Below the pieces are notes generated by a model. That model was given only the letters and a program-made list of their open reading frames with translations, did no database searches and had not been told where the DNA came from. Shown here in pieces: positions 31,401 to 39,152 of a stretch of DNA of 64,000 nt. The position numbers and the translations under genes were made by a program. Within the stretch, counting starts at the first letter, position 1, and every line of letters begins with the position of its first letter. Source of the DNA: Frankia alni ACN14a (lineage in GTDB: Bacteria > Actinomycetota > Actinomycetes > Frankiales > Frankiaceae); contig NC_008278.1 of assembly GCF_000058485.1 (NCBI RefSeq), positions 2,784,962 through 2,848,961 of the forward strand, read 5' to 3'.

Positions 31401-31760
31401 CGCCTGCCTGTGGCCGCCAACGGCCGGGTCGACCAGACGTCCCTGCCGGAACCCGACTTCGGGCACGGGACGTACCGGGCCCCCCGCAACGACACCGAGC
31501 GCACCCTGGCCAGGGCGTTCGCCGAGGTCCTCGAGCTGGAACGGGTGAGCATCGACGCCGACTTCTTCGATCTGGGGGGCAACTCGCTGCGCGCGGTCCG
31601 ACTGGTGGGTCTGATCCGGGCCGAGCTGAACCTCGAGGTGTCCATCCGGACGTTGTTCGCGACCCGCACGATCGTCGGCCTCTCGGACAAGTGGGAGGGC
31701 CTGGCGCGGTCGAGCCGACCGGCTCTGCGCAGAAGGACCAGGGCGGGAGCGCTGCTGTGA
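28410..31760 (+). CDS. NRPS module C-A(degenerate)-PCP
   Basis: 1116 residues. C domain about 1-450 with HHLVSDG (His134-His135, Asp139), intact. A domain about 490-1010 is recognisable (THRNL, GELYVAGPGVTRGY, WIRGDTVEPAEVEEAL), but A3 reads HGSGTDGTSTG without its Lys, A8 has GPANGQ for GRxDxQ, and A10 reads NGRVDQ: the catalytic Lys is Arg1006. It should not adenylate. PCP: GGNSL with Ser1059, intact. ATG 28410 is chosen because AGGAG lies 9 bases upstream; the ATG at 28401 abuts it. Inferred role: condense the polyketide acyl chain onto an amino acid loaded in trans, probably from the free PCP through the Cys thioesterase. Confidence 0.92.
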   Translation: MRSFDATAAQKGLWLAENMAPETLNHALFMWDVDGELDAAAMASAFRHVLDEAEVLRVTFVDDGGDGLRQVARELGDWQSFFLDLSTEPDPPDAARAALADVVGRPFDLERDLLVRLGVIRLAPARSLVVIAYHHLVSDGYGAGGLFSRRLAEVYTALVRGTRVPGLPRRWDVETLAAEEAAYRASPAFREDTDFWREYLAAPVPVARVPRVALSEPMRHALSEPMSEADRWSPVAESIGMVSRTLSVARAEADEWAATARSLGVWMSSLLAAAAAVYFRHRLDQPEFHFSLAVGNRTGAMGTTPALAVNVVPLRARVSLDATFAQVADAMVDETYEISGHTACHYSEIQRAGGRGPTDRGSFGAVLNVVEFVEQPRFGDSPARYVGVTTGAFGELSIGIYSDGSADGDLLLRLDAPASLYSAGELGFMGAELLGYLRAVLAADAEQPIGTLNPVGVLDPVGEPASGSPPASVAGHRQQPTASGTPATAPAAPRRAPTVVDLFARQVERTPDAVAVVSADRSVTYRELDESSSRVAAALRRRRVEPETTVAVAMPRSADLVVALLAVVKAGGAYLAIDPTASAARIRSVAGGVPVGLLIADAGTADAPRAVLDVPAVSLDDLRGGGAGDDSRGGRDDLERGGDGTPVRSWPDALVTVLHGSGTDGTSTGVAVTHRNLAALVQDGRWREGARGAVLWQAPPDVDAFALQLWAPLVGGGRVVVAPPGELDADALVTARAAAQVHTVPLAADLLPTIAARRPACLADVREVWTGGDRVPAAAVERARAGCPELTIVTGFGPPETTGLAAGRRLTPDDPPVAAGDVGHPVDHVTLYVLGPGLVPVPPGVTGELYVAGPGVTRGYPGQSGRTATRFVPCPFGPRGARMYRTADRVRWAAGGGLEYMGPANGQIWIRGDTVEPAEVEEALAAHPDLAQAVVVARRDGAGEQRLVAYLVPAQSGAALGPDSSVAVAGPSSDDLRRFAAQRLTASAVPSVFVWVDRLPVAANGRVDQTSLPEPDFGHGTYRAPRNDTERTLARAFAEVLELERVSIDADFFDLGGNSLRAVRLVGLIRAELNLEVSIRTLFATRTIVGLSDKWEGLARSSRPALRRRTRAGALL

Positions 31761-31818
31761 GCACGGTCCGTCAGAGGCGGGACGTAGTGATCCACATGGA
31801 TGGGAAAGGTGCGGTGAC

Positions 31819-33399
31819 ATGAGTAACGGCGACATGCGGGACGCGGGTGTCGACACCGACGTCGTGATCGCGGGTGCCGGGCCGACGGGTCTGATGCTCG
31901 CCTGTGAGCTGCGGCTGGCCGGCGTCGACGTGGTCCTGCTCGACCGGCTCGCGGGGCGCACGGGTGAGTCGCGAGCCGGCGGTATGCACTCCCGTACGCT
32001 GGAGGTGCTCGACCAGCGCGGGGTGCTGGACCGCTTCCTGGAGGCCGGCGAAGTGCAGTCGGTGGGCCACTTCTCGGGGCTGTGGCTGGACTTCGACGCC
32101 TCGGAGTCCAGGTACGCCCAGCCGCTGATGGTGCTGCAGTCCGTCATCGAGCGACTCCTGGAAGAGTGGGCCGCCGAGCTCGGCGTCCGGGTGCGCTGGT
32201 CATCCGAGGTCTGTGGGTTCCGCGAGGACAGTGACGGCGTGACGGTGGAGTGGGGAACGGCACCGGCGGCCCCCACGACGCTGCGCGCCCGTTACCTGGT
32301 GGGCTGCGACGGCGGGCGCAGCGCGGTGCGCAAGCTGGCCGGCATCGAGTTCCCCGGCACACCGGCGACCATGACCGCGCTGCTCGGCGACGTCGAGCTA
32401 CCCGACCTGCCGGAGGACTACATCTTCATGCGGCGCTGCGAAGGCGGCCACTTCTCGGCGATCGCCTTCGAAGCCGGCTGGTACCGGGTCATCACCTCGG
32501 AGTACGACCGGGTCGCGGAGAACGGCGAGCCGGCGACGTTCGAGCAGCTGCGCGAGTCGCTGATCAGACTCGCCGGGACTGACTACGGCATGCGGGCCCC
32601 CCGGTGGATCTCACGGTTCAGCGACGCGGCCCGCCAGGCCGCCCAGTACCGCAAGGGCCGGGCACTGCTCGCCGGCGACGCGGCGCACATTCACTATCCG
32701 GCTGGCGGGCAGGGGCTCAACATCGGTGTACAGGACGCGGTCAATCTCGGCTGGAAACTCGCCTCGGTAGTGCGTGGCGGGGCTCCGTCCGAACTACTGG
32801 ACAGCTATCACGCCGAGCGTCATCCGGTCGCGGAGCGGGTCCTGCGCAACACCCGGGCGCAGTCGGCCCTGGCACGTCCCGGTCCGCAGATGGACGCCCT
32901 GCGTGACGTGTTCAGTTCACTCATCGTGTTCGACGATGTCAACCGGCAGCTGAGCGGAATGCTGACGGCCCTCGACGTCCGGTATCCGGTCGGTGGCGGT
33001 CATCCGCTGGCGGGACTGCGCGTTCCCGACGCCGATCTCAAGACCTCCGAGGGCGAGACCAGCGTGCACCTGCTGCTGCACGCCGCCCGCGGCGTGCTGC
33101 TCGACCTGCAGGGCAGCGCGGAACTGGCGGCGGCTGCCCACGGCTGGGCGGACCGCGTCGATCTGGTCGAGGCACGCAGCGAGGACGCGTTCTGGCCGGT
33201 GCCCGTCGTCGGCGAGATCAGCGCCCCCGCCGCGCTGCTCATCCGCCCCGATGGCCACGTCGCTTGGGTGGCTGGCGCCGGCGACGCGGCTGACCTCGCC
33301 GCGCTGCGCACCGCTCTCCACACCTGGTTCGGCCCAGCCCGGTCAGGAGTCGCGGCCGCAGGGCCCGGGCGAGGCCCCGGGCGCACGACGTCGTCCTGA
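31819..33399 (+). CDS. FAD-dependent aromatic-hydroxylase-like monooxygenase
   Basis: 526-residue class A flavoprotein monooxygenase (PheA/TfdB, rifampicin-monooxygenase relatives). Seen: the dinucleotide-binding GAGPTGLMLA near residue 19, the DG motif in GCDGGRSAVRK, and the second FAD motif LAGDAAHIHYPAGGQGLN, followed by a C-terminal thioredoxin-like region. Such enzymes use NAD(P)H and O2 to hydroxylate ring or enolisable positions. In this cluster it could hydroxylate the acyl chain next to the beta-ketone or act on an amino acid; the substrate is not readable. It follows the NRPS after 58 bp and is followed by a strong hairpin that probably ends the operon. Confidence 0.9.
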   Translation: MSNGDMRDAGVDTDVVIAGAGPTGLMLACELRLAGVDVVLLDRLAGRTGESRAGGMHSRTLEVLDQRGVLDRFLEAGEVQSVGHFSGLWLDFDASESRYAQPLMVLQSVIERLLEEWAAELGVRVRWSSEVCGFREDSDGVTVEWGTAPAAPTTLRARYLVGCDGGRSAVRKLAGIEFPGTPATMTALLGDVELPDLPEDYIFMRRCEGGHFSAIAFEAGWYRVITSEYDRVAENGEPATFEQLRESLIRLAGTDYGMRAPRWISRFSDAARQAAQYRKGRALLAGDAAHIHYPAGGQGLNIGVQDAVNLGWKLASVVRGGAPSELLDSYHAERHPVAERVLRNTRAQSALARPGPQMDALRDVFSSLIVFDDVNRQLSGMLTALDVRYPVGGGHPLAGLRVPDADLKTSEGETSVHLLLHAARGVLLDLQGSAELAAAAHGWADRVDLVEARSEDAFWPVPVVGEISAPAALLIRPDGHVAWVAGAGDAADLAALRTALHTWFGPARSGVAAAGPGRGPGRTTSS

Positions 33400-33428
33400 T
33401 CGGGGCGTGGTTCCGGTGCGGCTGATCG

Positions 33429-33470
33429 CGGTCGTCGTTCTGTCCCGGCGACGGGACAGAACGACGACCG
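33429..33470 (+). terminator. 19-bp perfect hairpin with GCGA tetraloop
   Basis: Left arm CGGTCGTCGTTCTGTCCCG, loop GCGA, right arm its exact reverse complement. The tetraloop belongs to the stable GNRA class. It starts 30 bp after the monooxygenase stop and has no U-tract, as often in actinobacteria. It likely ends the PCP-to-monooxygenase transcript of about 26 kb. Confidence 0.85.
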
Positions 33471-33693
33471 CTGTCGGGCCCCGGCCGCGTCAGCTCCTCG
33501 GACGCATCGGCTGACGCAGCCGCGGATGCGAACAGCTCTGCCGTGCTTGAAGGGCCCGGCGCGTGGGTCTATCTTTGCCGAATCGGCCGATGGAAATGCA
33601 GACATGCTCGGGTGCCGCTTATCTGGGTGTGGAGCAGTCCGATCAGTAGTGTGAATCACGTAGTTTCTTTCCAGGTCGGCGGGAGAATGTTCC

Positions 33694-35025
33694 ATGAGTG
33701 CTCGCGAGTTCGACATCTACGATGTGGTCGGAATTGGTTTCGGACCTTCCAATCTTTCTCTTGCCGTCGCCCTGGATGAGTTCCGGGTCAATGGAATGGG
33801 GAACGTGTTCAGCAACATCTTCTTCGAGCGGCGGTCCTCCTTCGCCTGGCATCCCAGCATGCTGCTGCCCTCGGCGACCATGCAGATCTCCTTCCTCAAG
33901 GACCTCGTCACCTTCCGGAACCCGACGTCGAGTTTCAGCTTCGTCGCCTATCTGCACGAGTCGGGCCGGCTGCCGAGGTTCGTGAACAACCAGGACTTCT
34001 TCCCCACCCGTGAGGAGTTCCACCAGTACCTGGAGTGGGCGCAGGCACGGGTCGCCCATCGCGTGGCGTACGGCTCGGAGGCGAGGTCGCTGCGGCTGCC
34101 GGCCGGCGTCGGACCGGAGCGGGCGGACCGGCTGTGCCTCCAGGTCGCGGACGCCGCCAGCGGAACCAGCCGGATGGTCGAGGCCCGCAACGTGGTGATT
34201 TCCACGGGCCTGGTGCCGACGATGCCCACGGGAGTTGAGCGGGGCGAGCGGGTCTGGCACAGCTCCGAGTTCCTGGAGAGGTTCCGCCGGACGAGCCCCG
34301 CGCGGATACGCCGGGTCGCGGTGGTCGGCGCGGGACAGAGCGCTGCCGAGATCACCCGCTTCCTGTACGACGAGCTGCCCCACGCCGAGGTGTCGGCGAT
34401 CATCCCGTCATACGGCTACTGCGTCGCGGACGACACCCCCTTCGCCAACGAGGTCTTCGACCCGGAGGCGATCGACGACTACTACTACGCCACCGAGCGG
34501 ACGCGGGAGGCGCTCTGGCGGTACCACAGCAACACGAACTACTCCGTCGTCGATGACAGCGTGATCAGGGACCTCTATCGCCGCTCCTACGAGGACGACC
34601 TGCGCGACGTCGGGCGTCTTCGGTTCCTCCGCCTGACGAGAGTTGCCGGGGTGCGTTCCGTGGGTGCGCAGACCCGGGTCTCCCTCCGGGCGGGCATCGA
34701 CGGAGACCTTCGCGACCTCGACGTGGACGTCCTCGTCTGCGCCACCGGCTACGCCGCCATGGAACCCACGGGTCTGCTCGGCGACCTCGACCAGTACTGC
34801 CTGCGCGACGAGGCGGGTCGGTACCGGATCGAGCGGGACTACCGCATCGTCACCGCGCCGGAGATGCAGTGCGGCATCTACCTGCAGGGCGGCACCGAAC
34901 ACACCCACGGCCTGTCCTCCTCGCTGCTGTCGAACATCGCCGTGCGAAGCGGCGAGATCATCGATTCGATCGTCGCCCGGAGCGCGGAGCGCACCGCGCC
35001 GTGCGCGGTTCTCGCCGAGGCCTGA
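33694..35025 (+). CDS. L-ornithine/L-lysine N-monooxygenase (SidA/IucD/KtzI type)
   Basis: 443-residue flavin N-hydroxylase. Seen: FAD site GIGFGPSNLSLA near residue 13, the substrate-side motif FAWHPSMLLPSATMQISFLKD, NADPH site VVGAGQSAAE near 208, and the C-terminal ATGY followed by HTHGLSSSLLS. The family hydroxylates the side-chain amine of ornithine or lysine. In siderophore clusters this makes hydroxamates; in kutzneride and azinothricin-type pathways N5-hydroxyornithine is the precursor of piperazic acid. Here the PKS-NRPS context favours the piperazate route, but no piperazate synthase (KtzT-like) gene is visible in the window. It has its own upstream region of 220 bp after the hairpin; ATG 33694 follows GGGAGA. 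Confidence 0.9.
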   Translation: MSAREFDIYDVVGIGFGPSNLSLAVALDEFRVNGMGNVFSNIFFERRSSFAWHPSMLLPSATMQISFLKDLVTFRNPTSSFSFVAYLHESGRLPRFVNNQDFFPTREEFHQYLEWAQARVAHRVAYGSEARSLRLPAGVGPERADRLCLQVADAASGTSRMVEARNVVISTGLVPTMPTGVERGERVWHSSEFLERFRRTSPARIRRVAVVGAGQSAAEITRFLYDELPHAEVSAIIPSYGYCVADDTPFANEVFDPEAIDDYYYATERTREALWRYHSNTNYSVVDDSVIRDLYRRSYEDDLRDVGRLRFLRLTRVAGVRSVGAQTRVSLRAGIDGDLRDLDVDVLVCATGYAAMEPTGLLGDLDQYCLRDEAGRYRIERDYRIVTAPEMQCGIYLQGGTEHTHGLSSSLLSNIAVRSGEIIDSIVARSAERTAPCAVLAEA

Positions 35026-35144
35026 CCAGCTCGGACCCGACCGTGGGTTCCACGGGTACCGCGGTGCCCCCGACAGCCATCCCGATTCTGTTCCGATGGC
35101 ACCGGCAGCGGGCCGCGCCATCGGCATTCACGTGAGGACTACCC

Positions 35145-35987
35145 ATGTCTGTCTTCGACACCCCGTCTCGCATCGTCGCCACCCTGGAGCTTGTCACCGG
35201 CAACGCGCGCATCATCGCGACCAGCCGCGGGGACACGGTCGTCGACGTCCGTCCGACCAACCCGAACGACGACTCGGATGTCCAGGCCGCCAGCCAGACC
35301 CGCGTCGACTACGCCGACGGCGCGCTGCTGGTGCGGGGCCCGCGGACCCACTGGCTGGACTTCTCGCGCCGGACCAGGTCCGTCGACGTGACCATCGAGC
35401 TTCCGGTCGGGTCGCGGGTGGCGTGCGATGCATCCCTCGCGGACGTGACCAGCGTCGGTGAGCTGGGAGAATGCCAGGTCAAGACCTCCGTCGGGGCCAT
35501 CCGGCTGGAGCGGTGCGGGCCGGTGCGGCTGCACACCGGGGGCGGCCATGTCGCGGTCGACAGCGTCGCGGGCAACGCCGACGTCAGCACCGGCATCGGC
35601 TCGGTGCGCATCGGTGCGGTCGACGGCGACGCGGTGGTACGCAACTCCAACGGCGCCACCCAGATCGGTGCGGCCGCCGGCCGCGTCGAGGTCCGCAACT
35701 CCAACGGCGACATCGACATCGATCGCGCGGTCGCCGGGGTCAACGCCCAGACGGCCAACGGCAGCATCCGGGTGGGCGGAGTCGTCGACGGCACGGTCTC
35801 GCTGCGCACCTCCACCGGGGACGTCGAGGTGGGTGTCGCCGCCGGCACCGCCGCCCGGCTGGACGTCCACACCGGACACGGCCACGTGCGCGACGAGCTG
35901 GGTGGCGCCGAGGCAGGCAAGGCCGATCGCCGGGCCGAGATCCGGGCGCGCACGTCCTTCGGCGACATCAGGGTGCACCGCGCCTGA
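35145..35987 (+). CDS. DUF4097 beta-helix-like protein
   Basis: 280 residues made of short beta-strand repeats with alternating V/I, G, S/T and D/N, such as VKTSVGAIRLE, VRNSNGDIDI, AQTANGSIRVG and LRTSTGDVEVG. This is the DUF4097/adhesin-like repeat pattern predicted to form a parallel beta structure. It has no signal peptide or membrane segment, so it is probably cytoplasmic. DUF4097 proteins are common in actinomycetes, often near PadR-type regulators or ABC exporters; their function is not established. ATG at 35145 has GAGGA about 8 bases upstream. It follows the N-hydroxylase after 119 bp and may mark the cluster edge. Confidence 0.85.
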   Translation: MSVFDTPSRIVATLELVTGNARIIATSRGDTVVDVRPTNPNDDSDVQAASQTRVDYADGALLVRGPRTHWLDFSRRTRSVDVTIELPVGSRVACDASLADVTSVGELGECQVKTSVGAIRLERCGPVRLHTGGGHVAVDSVAGNADVSTGIGSVRIGAVDGDAVVRNSNGATQIGAAAGRVEVRNSNGDIDIDRAVAGVNAQTANGSIRVGGVVDGTVSLRTSTGDVEVGVAAGTAARLDVHTGHGHVRDELGGAEAGKADRRAEIRARTSFGDIRVHRA

Positions 35988-36224
35988 GCGGCAGCGGGCA
36001 GCGGGCAGGGGCAGTCGATCGCCGCGGCGTCATCGTCGCGGCGTCGTCGCGCCGTCGCCGATCCACCGCGCCGGAGACCCGCCGGGCGGCCAGCGACGAG
36101 GCAGGCCCGGCGTCCCCGGGCCGCTGGACCGTACGAAGGGTCCAGAGCAGGCCCGGGTACGGGGCAGGTGCTCGTCTGGTGGCCTCCCGGCACGACGTGC
36201 GTCCGGTGGTTGTCGGAGGCTCCG

Positions 36225-37022
36225 CTAGCCGACCGAGTGGTCGCGCGGGACGGTGCAGCGGCGGATCACCCCGGCCACGGCGGGGGAGTCCTTCTGCAGG
36301 ATCTTGCTGTGGTTGCTCGTCACCCTCGCGCCCACCTGCAGGTTGGGGTTGCGGGCGAGGACCGGGTCGAGCGCGGCCCGCGCCTCGCCCATCTCCTCCT
36401 CCTCCGCGCCGAGGTGAGCGCCGGTGGCCAGGATGTACCACATGGGGCAGGACACGCGATCAAGGACCGGCGCGAGGACCGCCGACATCTCGTTGCACTC
36501 GATGTTGACGTCCGCGTGCTGGTCGGCGCTCATCCGCGCGGCCAGACCCAGCCGGGCGGCGATGGGAAACAGCAGTCGCATCCGACGGAACAGCTTCCGG
36601 ATCCGTTCCTCGGACTCCGCGCCGGTCAGGCCGTAGGGGATGGCGCCGTCCACGGCCACCACCGCCTCGACGCGGCCCGGATACCGGGCGGCCCAGTGCG
36701 CCGCGAGCATCGCCCCGTACGACCAGCCCACGAGGATCGGCCGCTCCACGCCCCTCGCGCGCAGGACGGCGTCAAGGTCCCGGACGCACGCCTCGAACGA
36801 GTAGTCGGCCGAGCGCTTCGACCTGCCGCGGGCGCGCTCGTCGTAGGTGATGTGCCGGTACTCGCCGCCCAGTTCCGAGATGACCTTCTGCCAGTGCTTC
36901 TGGTTCGCGTAGGAACCGTTGAGATACACCAGGGTGCGACCGGATCCACCGGTGTCGGCCACGTACAGGGTCGTGTCGTCGACCGGCACCATGCCGGTCC
37001 ATGCGGGGTGCTTGGCAGACAT
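36225..37022 (-). CDS. Alpha/beta hydrolase
   Basis: 265 residues of the alpha/beta-hydrolase fold: oxyanion segment LNGSYAN, YDERARGRS, nucleophile GWSYG, and a C-terminal SNHSKILQKDSP that provides the catalytic His. ATG 37022 has a strong AGGAGG site 6-7 bases upstream; an upstream start at 37088 adds 22 unlikely residues. Close relatives are general esterases/lactonases without fixed substrate. It lies 58 bp downstream of the pentapeptide-repeat gene on the same strand, so it may belong to the PadR-controlled operon rather than to the biosynthetic cluster. Confidence 0.88.
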   Translation of the reverse strand: MSAKHPAWTGMVPVDDTTLYVADTGGSGRTLVYLNGSYANQKHWQKVISELGGEYRHITYDERARGRSKRSADYSFEACVRDLDAVLRARGVERPILVGWSYGAMLAAHWAARYPGRVEAVVAVDGAIPYGLTGAESEERIRKLFRRMRLLFPIAARLGLAARMSADQHADVNIECNEMSAVLAPVLDRVSCPMWYILATGAHLGAEEEEMGEARAALDPVLARNPNLQVGARVTSNHSKILQKDSPAVAGVIRRCTVPRDHSVG

Positions 37023-37080
37023 GGCTGCCTCCTGTGTCAGGTCCAGTGGTGTGCGGGGGTGGCTGCGTGCGCGTCCTTGT

Positions 37081-37938
37081 TCACGCAACCTGCGCGTTGT
37101 CCACGTTCGCGCCGAGTCCCTTGAGGCCGGCGTAGGTCAGCTTGTCGATGCGTGCCCCGTCGAAGTTCACGGTGCGAATGGCATTGCGGTACTTCCGGCT
37201 GGTGCCCCGGAAGGACACGTCCCGCAGCGTCGCGCCGCGGAACGACACGTCCTCCAGCGCCGCCATGTCGAACCGCACGCTTATGAACGTGCCGCCGTCG
37301 AGGTTGAGGCCGCGCAGGTCGGCGTAGGAGAAGTCCACGCCGGTGAAGGTGCAGTGCGTCAGGGTAGTGCGCCTCAGGTAGGCCTTCTGGAAGCTGACGT
37401 CTGTGAGGGCGGCGTCGGTGAACCTCGTCTCCGCGAGCCCTGACGTGCTGAAGTCGGTGCGGACCAGCTGCGATCCGTGGAAGCTGGCCCGGGTGAAGTC
37501 GGCCATCGTGAGGTTCGCGTCGGTCAGGTTGGCGCCATCGAAGTTCGCCTCGGTGAGATCGCTGCTCCGGAACGAGCTTCCGGTGAGATCGGCGTGGGAG
37601 AAGTCCGAGCCGCGCAGCGCGCTCCGCTCGAACCGCCCGCCGCGCCCGGAGACGCCGGAGAAGTCGCTCTTCCGCAGGTCGCTCGCGTCGAACCGCGTCA
37701 CCATCTTCCGCTCGAGCTGGCGGGACAGACTGGACATCTCCTGCACCGTGTTCTCGATGTCGCCGATGCTGTCGACGGTGAGTTCGAATGCTGCGTGCTC
37801 GTCCTTGCCCTCGGCGCGGAGCTCACGGAAACGCTCCTGGAGGTCTGCAAGGAGATCTGCCTTCAGTTCACTGAGGCTCTTCGTGTCCTCGTAGGGCGCG
37901 AAGATGCCGTCCACGTACTCGCGGATCCCGTCGTTCAT
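37081..37938 (-). CDS. Pentapeptide-repeat protein with N-terminal permease-prefix-like domain
   Basis: 285 residues. The first about 70 residues (MNDGIREYVDGIFAPYEDTK onward) match the small helical 'permease prefix' module often found with PadR regulators. From about residue 110 the chain is pentapeptide repeats of the A(D/N)Lxx type, such as ADLTGSSF, ANFDGANLTDANL and ADFTRASF, which fold as a right-handed quadrilateral beta-helix. Some such proteins mimic DNA and protect gyrase, but this is not predictable here. ATG 37938 has AAGGAGAGAG upstream. It follows padR after 14 bp, so the two are co-transcribed and the pentapeptide gene is a likely PadR target. Confidence 0.88.
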   Translation of the reverse strand: MNDGIREYVDGIFAPYEDTKSLSELKADLLADLQERFRELRAEGKDEHAAFELTVDSIGDIENTVQEMSSLSRQLERKMVTRFDASDLRKSDFSGVSGRGGRFERSALRGSDFSHADLTGSSFRSSDLTEANFDGANLTDANLTMADFTRASFHGSQLVRTDFSTSGLAETRFTDAALTDVSFQKAYLRRTTLTHCTFTGVDFSYADLRGLNLDGGTFISVRFDMAALEDVSFRGATLRDVSFRGTSRKYRNAIRTVNFDGARIDKLTYAGLKGLGANVDNAQVA

Positions 37939-37952
37939 GGGGTTCTCTCTCC

Positions 37953-38282
37953 TTACAGCAATGTGTCCAGGACACGCTTCGCGTGATCCCAGTTCGCCTT
38001 GTTGCGCAGGTAGGTCTGTCGGCCCTTCTCGGTGATCCGGAAGTACTTGCGTCGGCCCCCCTGTGTCTCGTCGCCCCAATACCAGGTGATGTCGCCATCC
38101 GCTTCCAGGCGCCGGACACTGGAGTACATCGTGGCTTCCTTGAGCTCGTACTCGCCCTGAGACCGTTCGGCGATCAACTTCACGATCTCGTAGCCGTAAC
38201 GATCCGACTCCGAGAGTAGCCGCAAGATCATCGTGTCCGTGTTTCCGCGTAGTAGGTCGGATGTGACCTTGCGGTCGCTCAT
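37953..38282 (-). CDS. PadR-family transcriptional regulator
   Basis: 109 residues, the compact PadR winged helix: LLRGNTDTMILRLLSE, DRYGYEIVKLI, the recognition helix EATMYSSVRRLE and the wing GGRRKYFRIT, then a C-terminal dimerisation helix. PadR proteins are usually autoregulated repressors released by a small ligand. ATG 38282 has GGAGG seven bases upstream. A promoter and a run of GGTAC half-sites lie directly upstream. It is the first gene of a three-gene minus-strand unit with the pentapeptide and hydrolase genes. Confidence 0.93.
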   Translation of the reverse strand: MSDRKVTSDLLRGNTDTMILRLLSESDRYGYEIVKLIAERSQGEYELKEATMYSSVRRLEADGDITWYWGDETQGGRRKYFRITEKGRQTYLRNKANWDHAKRVLDTLL

Positions 38283-38285
38283 GTC

Positions 38286-38351
38286 GGTACCTCCATGAAC
38301 ACTGTCGCACGAGGTACTGTGTCTGTCAAGGTACTTGGGTGAGAGAGGTAC
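38286..38351 (-). promoter_or_regulatory. padR promoter with GGTAC iterons
   Basis: Reading the minus strand, TTGACA (38329-38324) and GACAGT (38306-38301) are 17 bp apart, a plausible -35/-10 pair 20 bp before the start codon. GGTAC (plus strand) occurs at 38286, 38313, 38330 and 38347; the last three are spaced exactly 17 bp. These are good candidate PadR operator half-sites overlapping the promoter, so autorepression is likely. Confidence 0.55.
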
Positions 38352-38613
38352 TGTCAGGTTCGAGGGCTGCCGCCCGTCGGCGTCGGCCCGGCGCGGGGTG
38401 TGTCGCCGGGCCGACGAGCTGGAGGCCCTCGCGGCCTCGAAGGGCTACGTCCCCGCCGACACCCCGACAGTGCGATGCCCCCGCGCCCTCGCCGCCTGCC
38501 GGCCTCAGGGCCCGTTGACCCGCATGGTCAGGTCATCGCCGGGCAGCCTCGCGGCGGACGCGCTCGCCGCCCGGGCCGAGCGGGGCGAGGGGAGCGCGAA
38601 CCCCTGACGCGCA

Positions 38614-39129
38614 TCAGGATCGTCGGTATGCCGTCCATCCGGTGGCTGTGAGCCGGTCGACGAGACTGTCCGCGACCGCCGGATCGACGGCGAGTTCGAC
38701 GATGCCGGCCGGTGCGTCCAGGCTGTGCTCGAACGGACCGACGTCCTCGATGTTGACGTCCCACCTGCTGATGAGGCCGACGATCGCGGCGAGCTGCCCG
38801 GGCCGGTCGTCGAGCACCACGCCGACCCAGCCCCACGACCGCGCCGTGGCGCCGGCCTTACGCGGCAGCAGCGCGCGCCCCGCGTGCCCGTCCCGCATGA
38901 GCCGGGTGACCGCCGTGGTGACATCGTCGGCACCGGCGGCGTCGAGGACGTCGGCCAGGGCCGTCAGCCGGGAGCCGAGGTCGCGCACCCGCCGGGCGAT
39001 CGGCCCCCGGTTGCCCTCGACGATCCCCGCCCACAGCTCGGCGTCGCTGTCGGCGAGCCGGAGTCGAGCCCCCGGGCCGCGTTCTCGCAAAAGCGCGGCC
39101 AGGGGGCTCGACGCCAGACCTCGGATCTC
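38614..39129 (-). pseudogene. tyrA: 3' fragment of prephenate dehydrogenase (tyrA) with ACT domain
   Basis: The minus-strand frame from 39129 to 38614 encodes the C-terminal part of actinobacterial prephenate dehydrogenase: the helical dimerisation region (SSPLAALL, DAELWAGIVEGNRGP, DVLDAAGADDV) and then an ACT domain (WVGVVLDDRPGQLAAIVGLI, NIEDVGPFEHS). The N-terminal Rossmann domain with the NAD site is missing, and an in-frame TAG at 39132-39130 closes the frame upstream. It is therefore a truncated remnant; a functional tyrosine-pathway copy must lie elsewhere. An open frame of about 90 residues on the plus strand at 38335-38607 is not convincing. Confidence 0.75.
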
Positions 39130-39152
39130 CTATCGACCCAGATTCCTACTGG

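Noticed and set aside
25716-32276. 2186-codon open frame on the minus strand
   Set aside because: It lies antisense to PKS module 3, the NRPS and the monooxygenase, is rich in Arg/His/Pro/Gln and has no domain. It is a shadow of GC-biased codon usage, like the long antisense frames at 9201-11648, 18428-20578 and 21608-24787.
33471-33693. Iron box (IdeR/DmdR) upstream of the N-hydroxylase, which would indicate a siderophore
   Set aside because: No TTAGGTTAGGCTAACCTAA-like palindrome found; the gene is better explained by the PKS-NRPS context.
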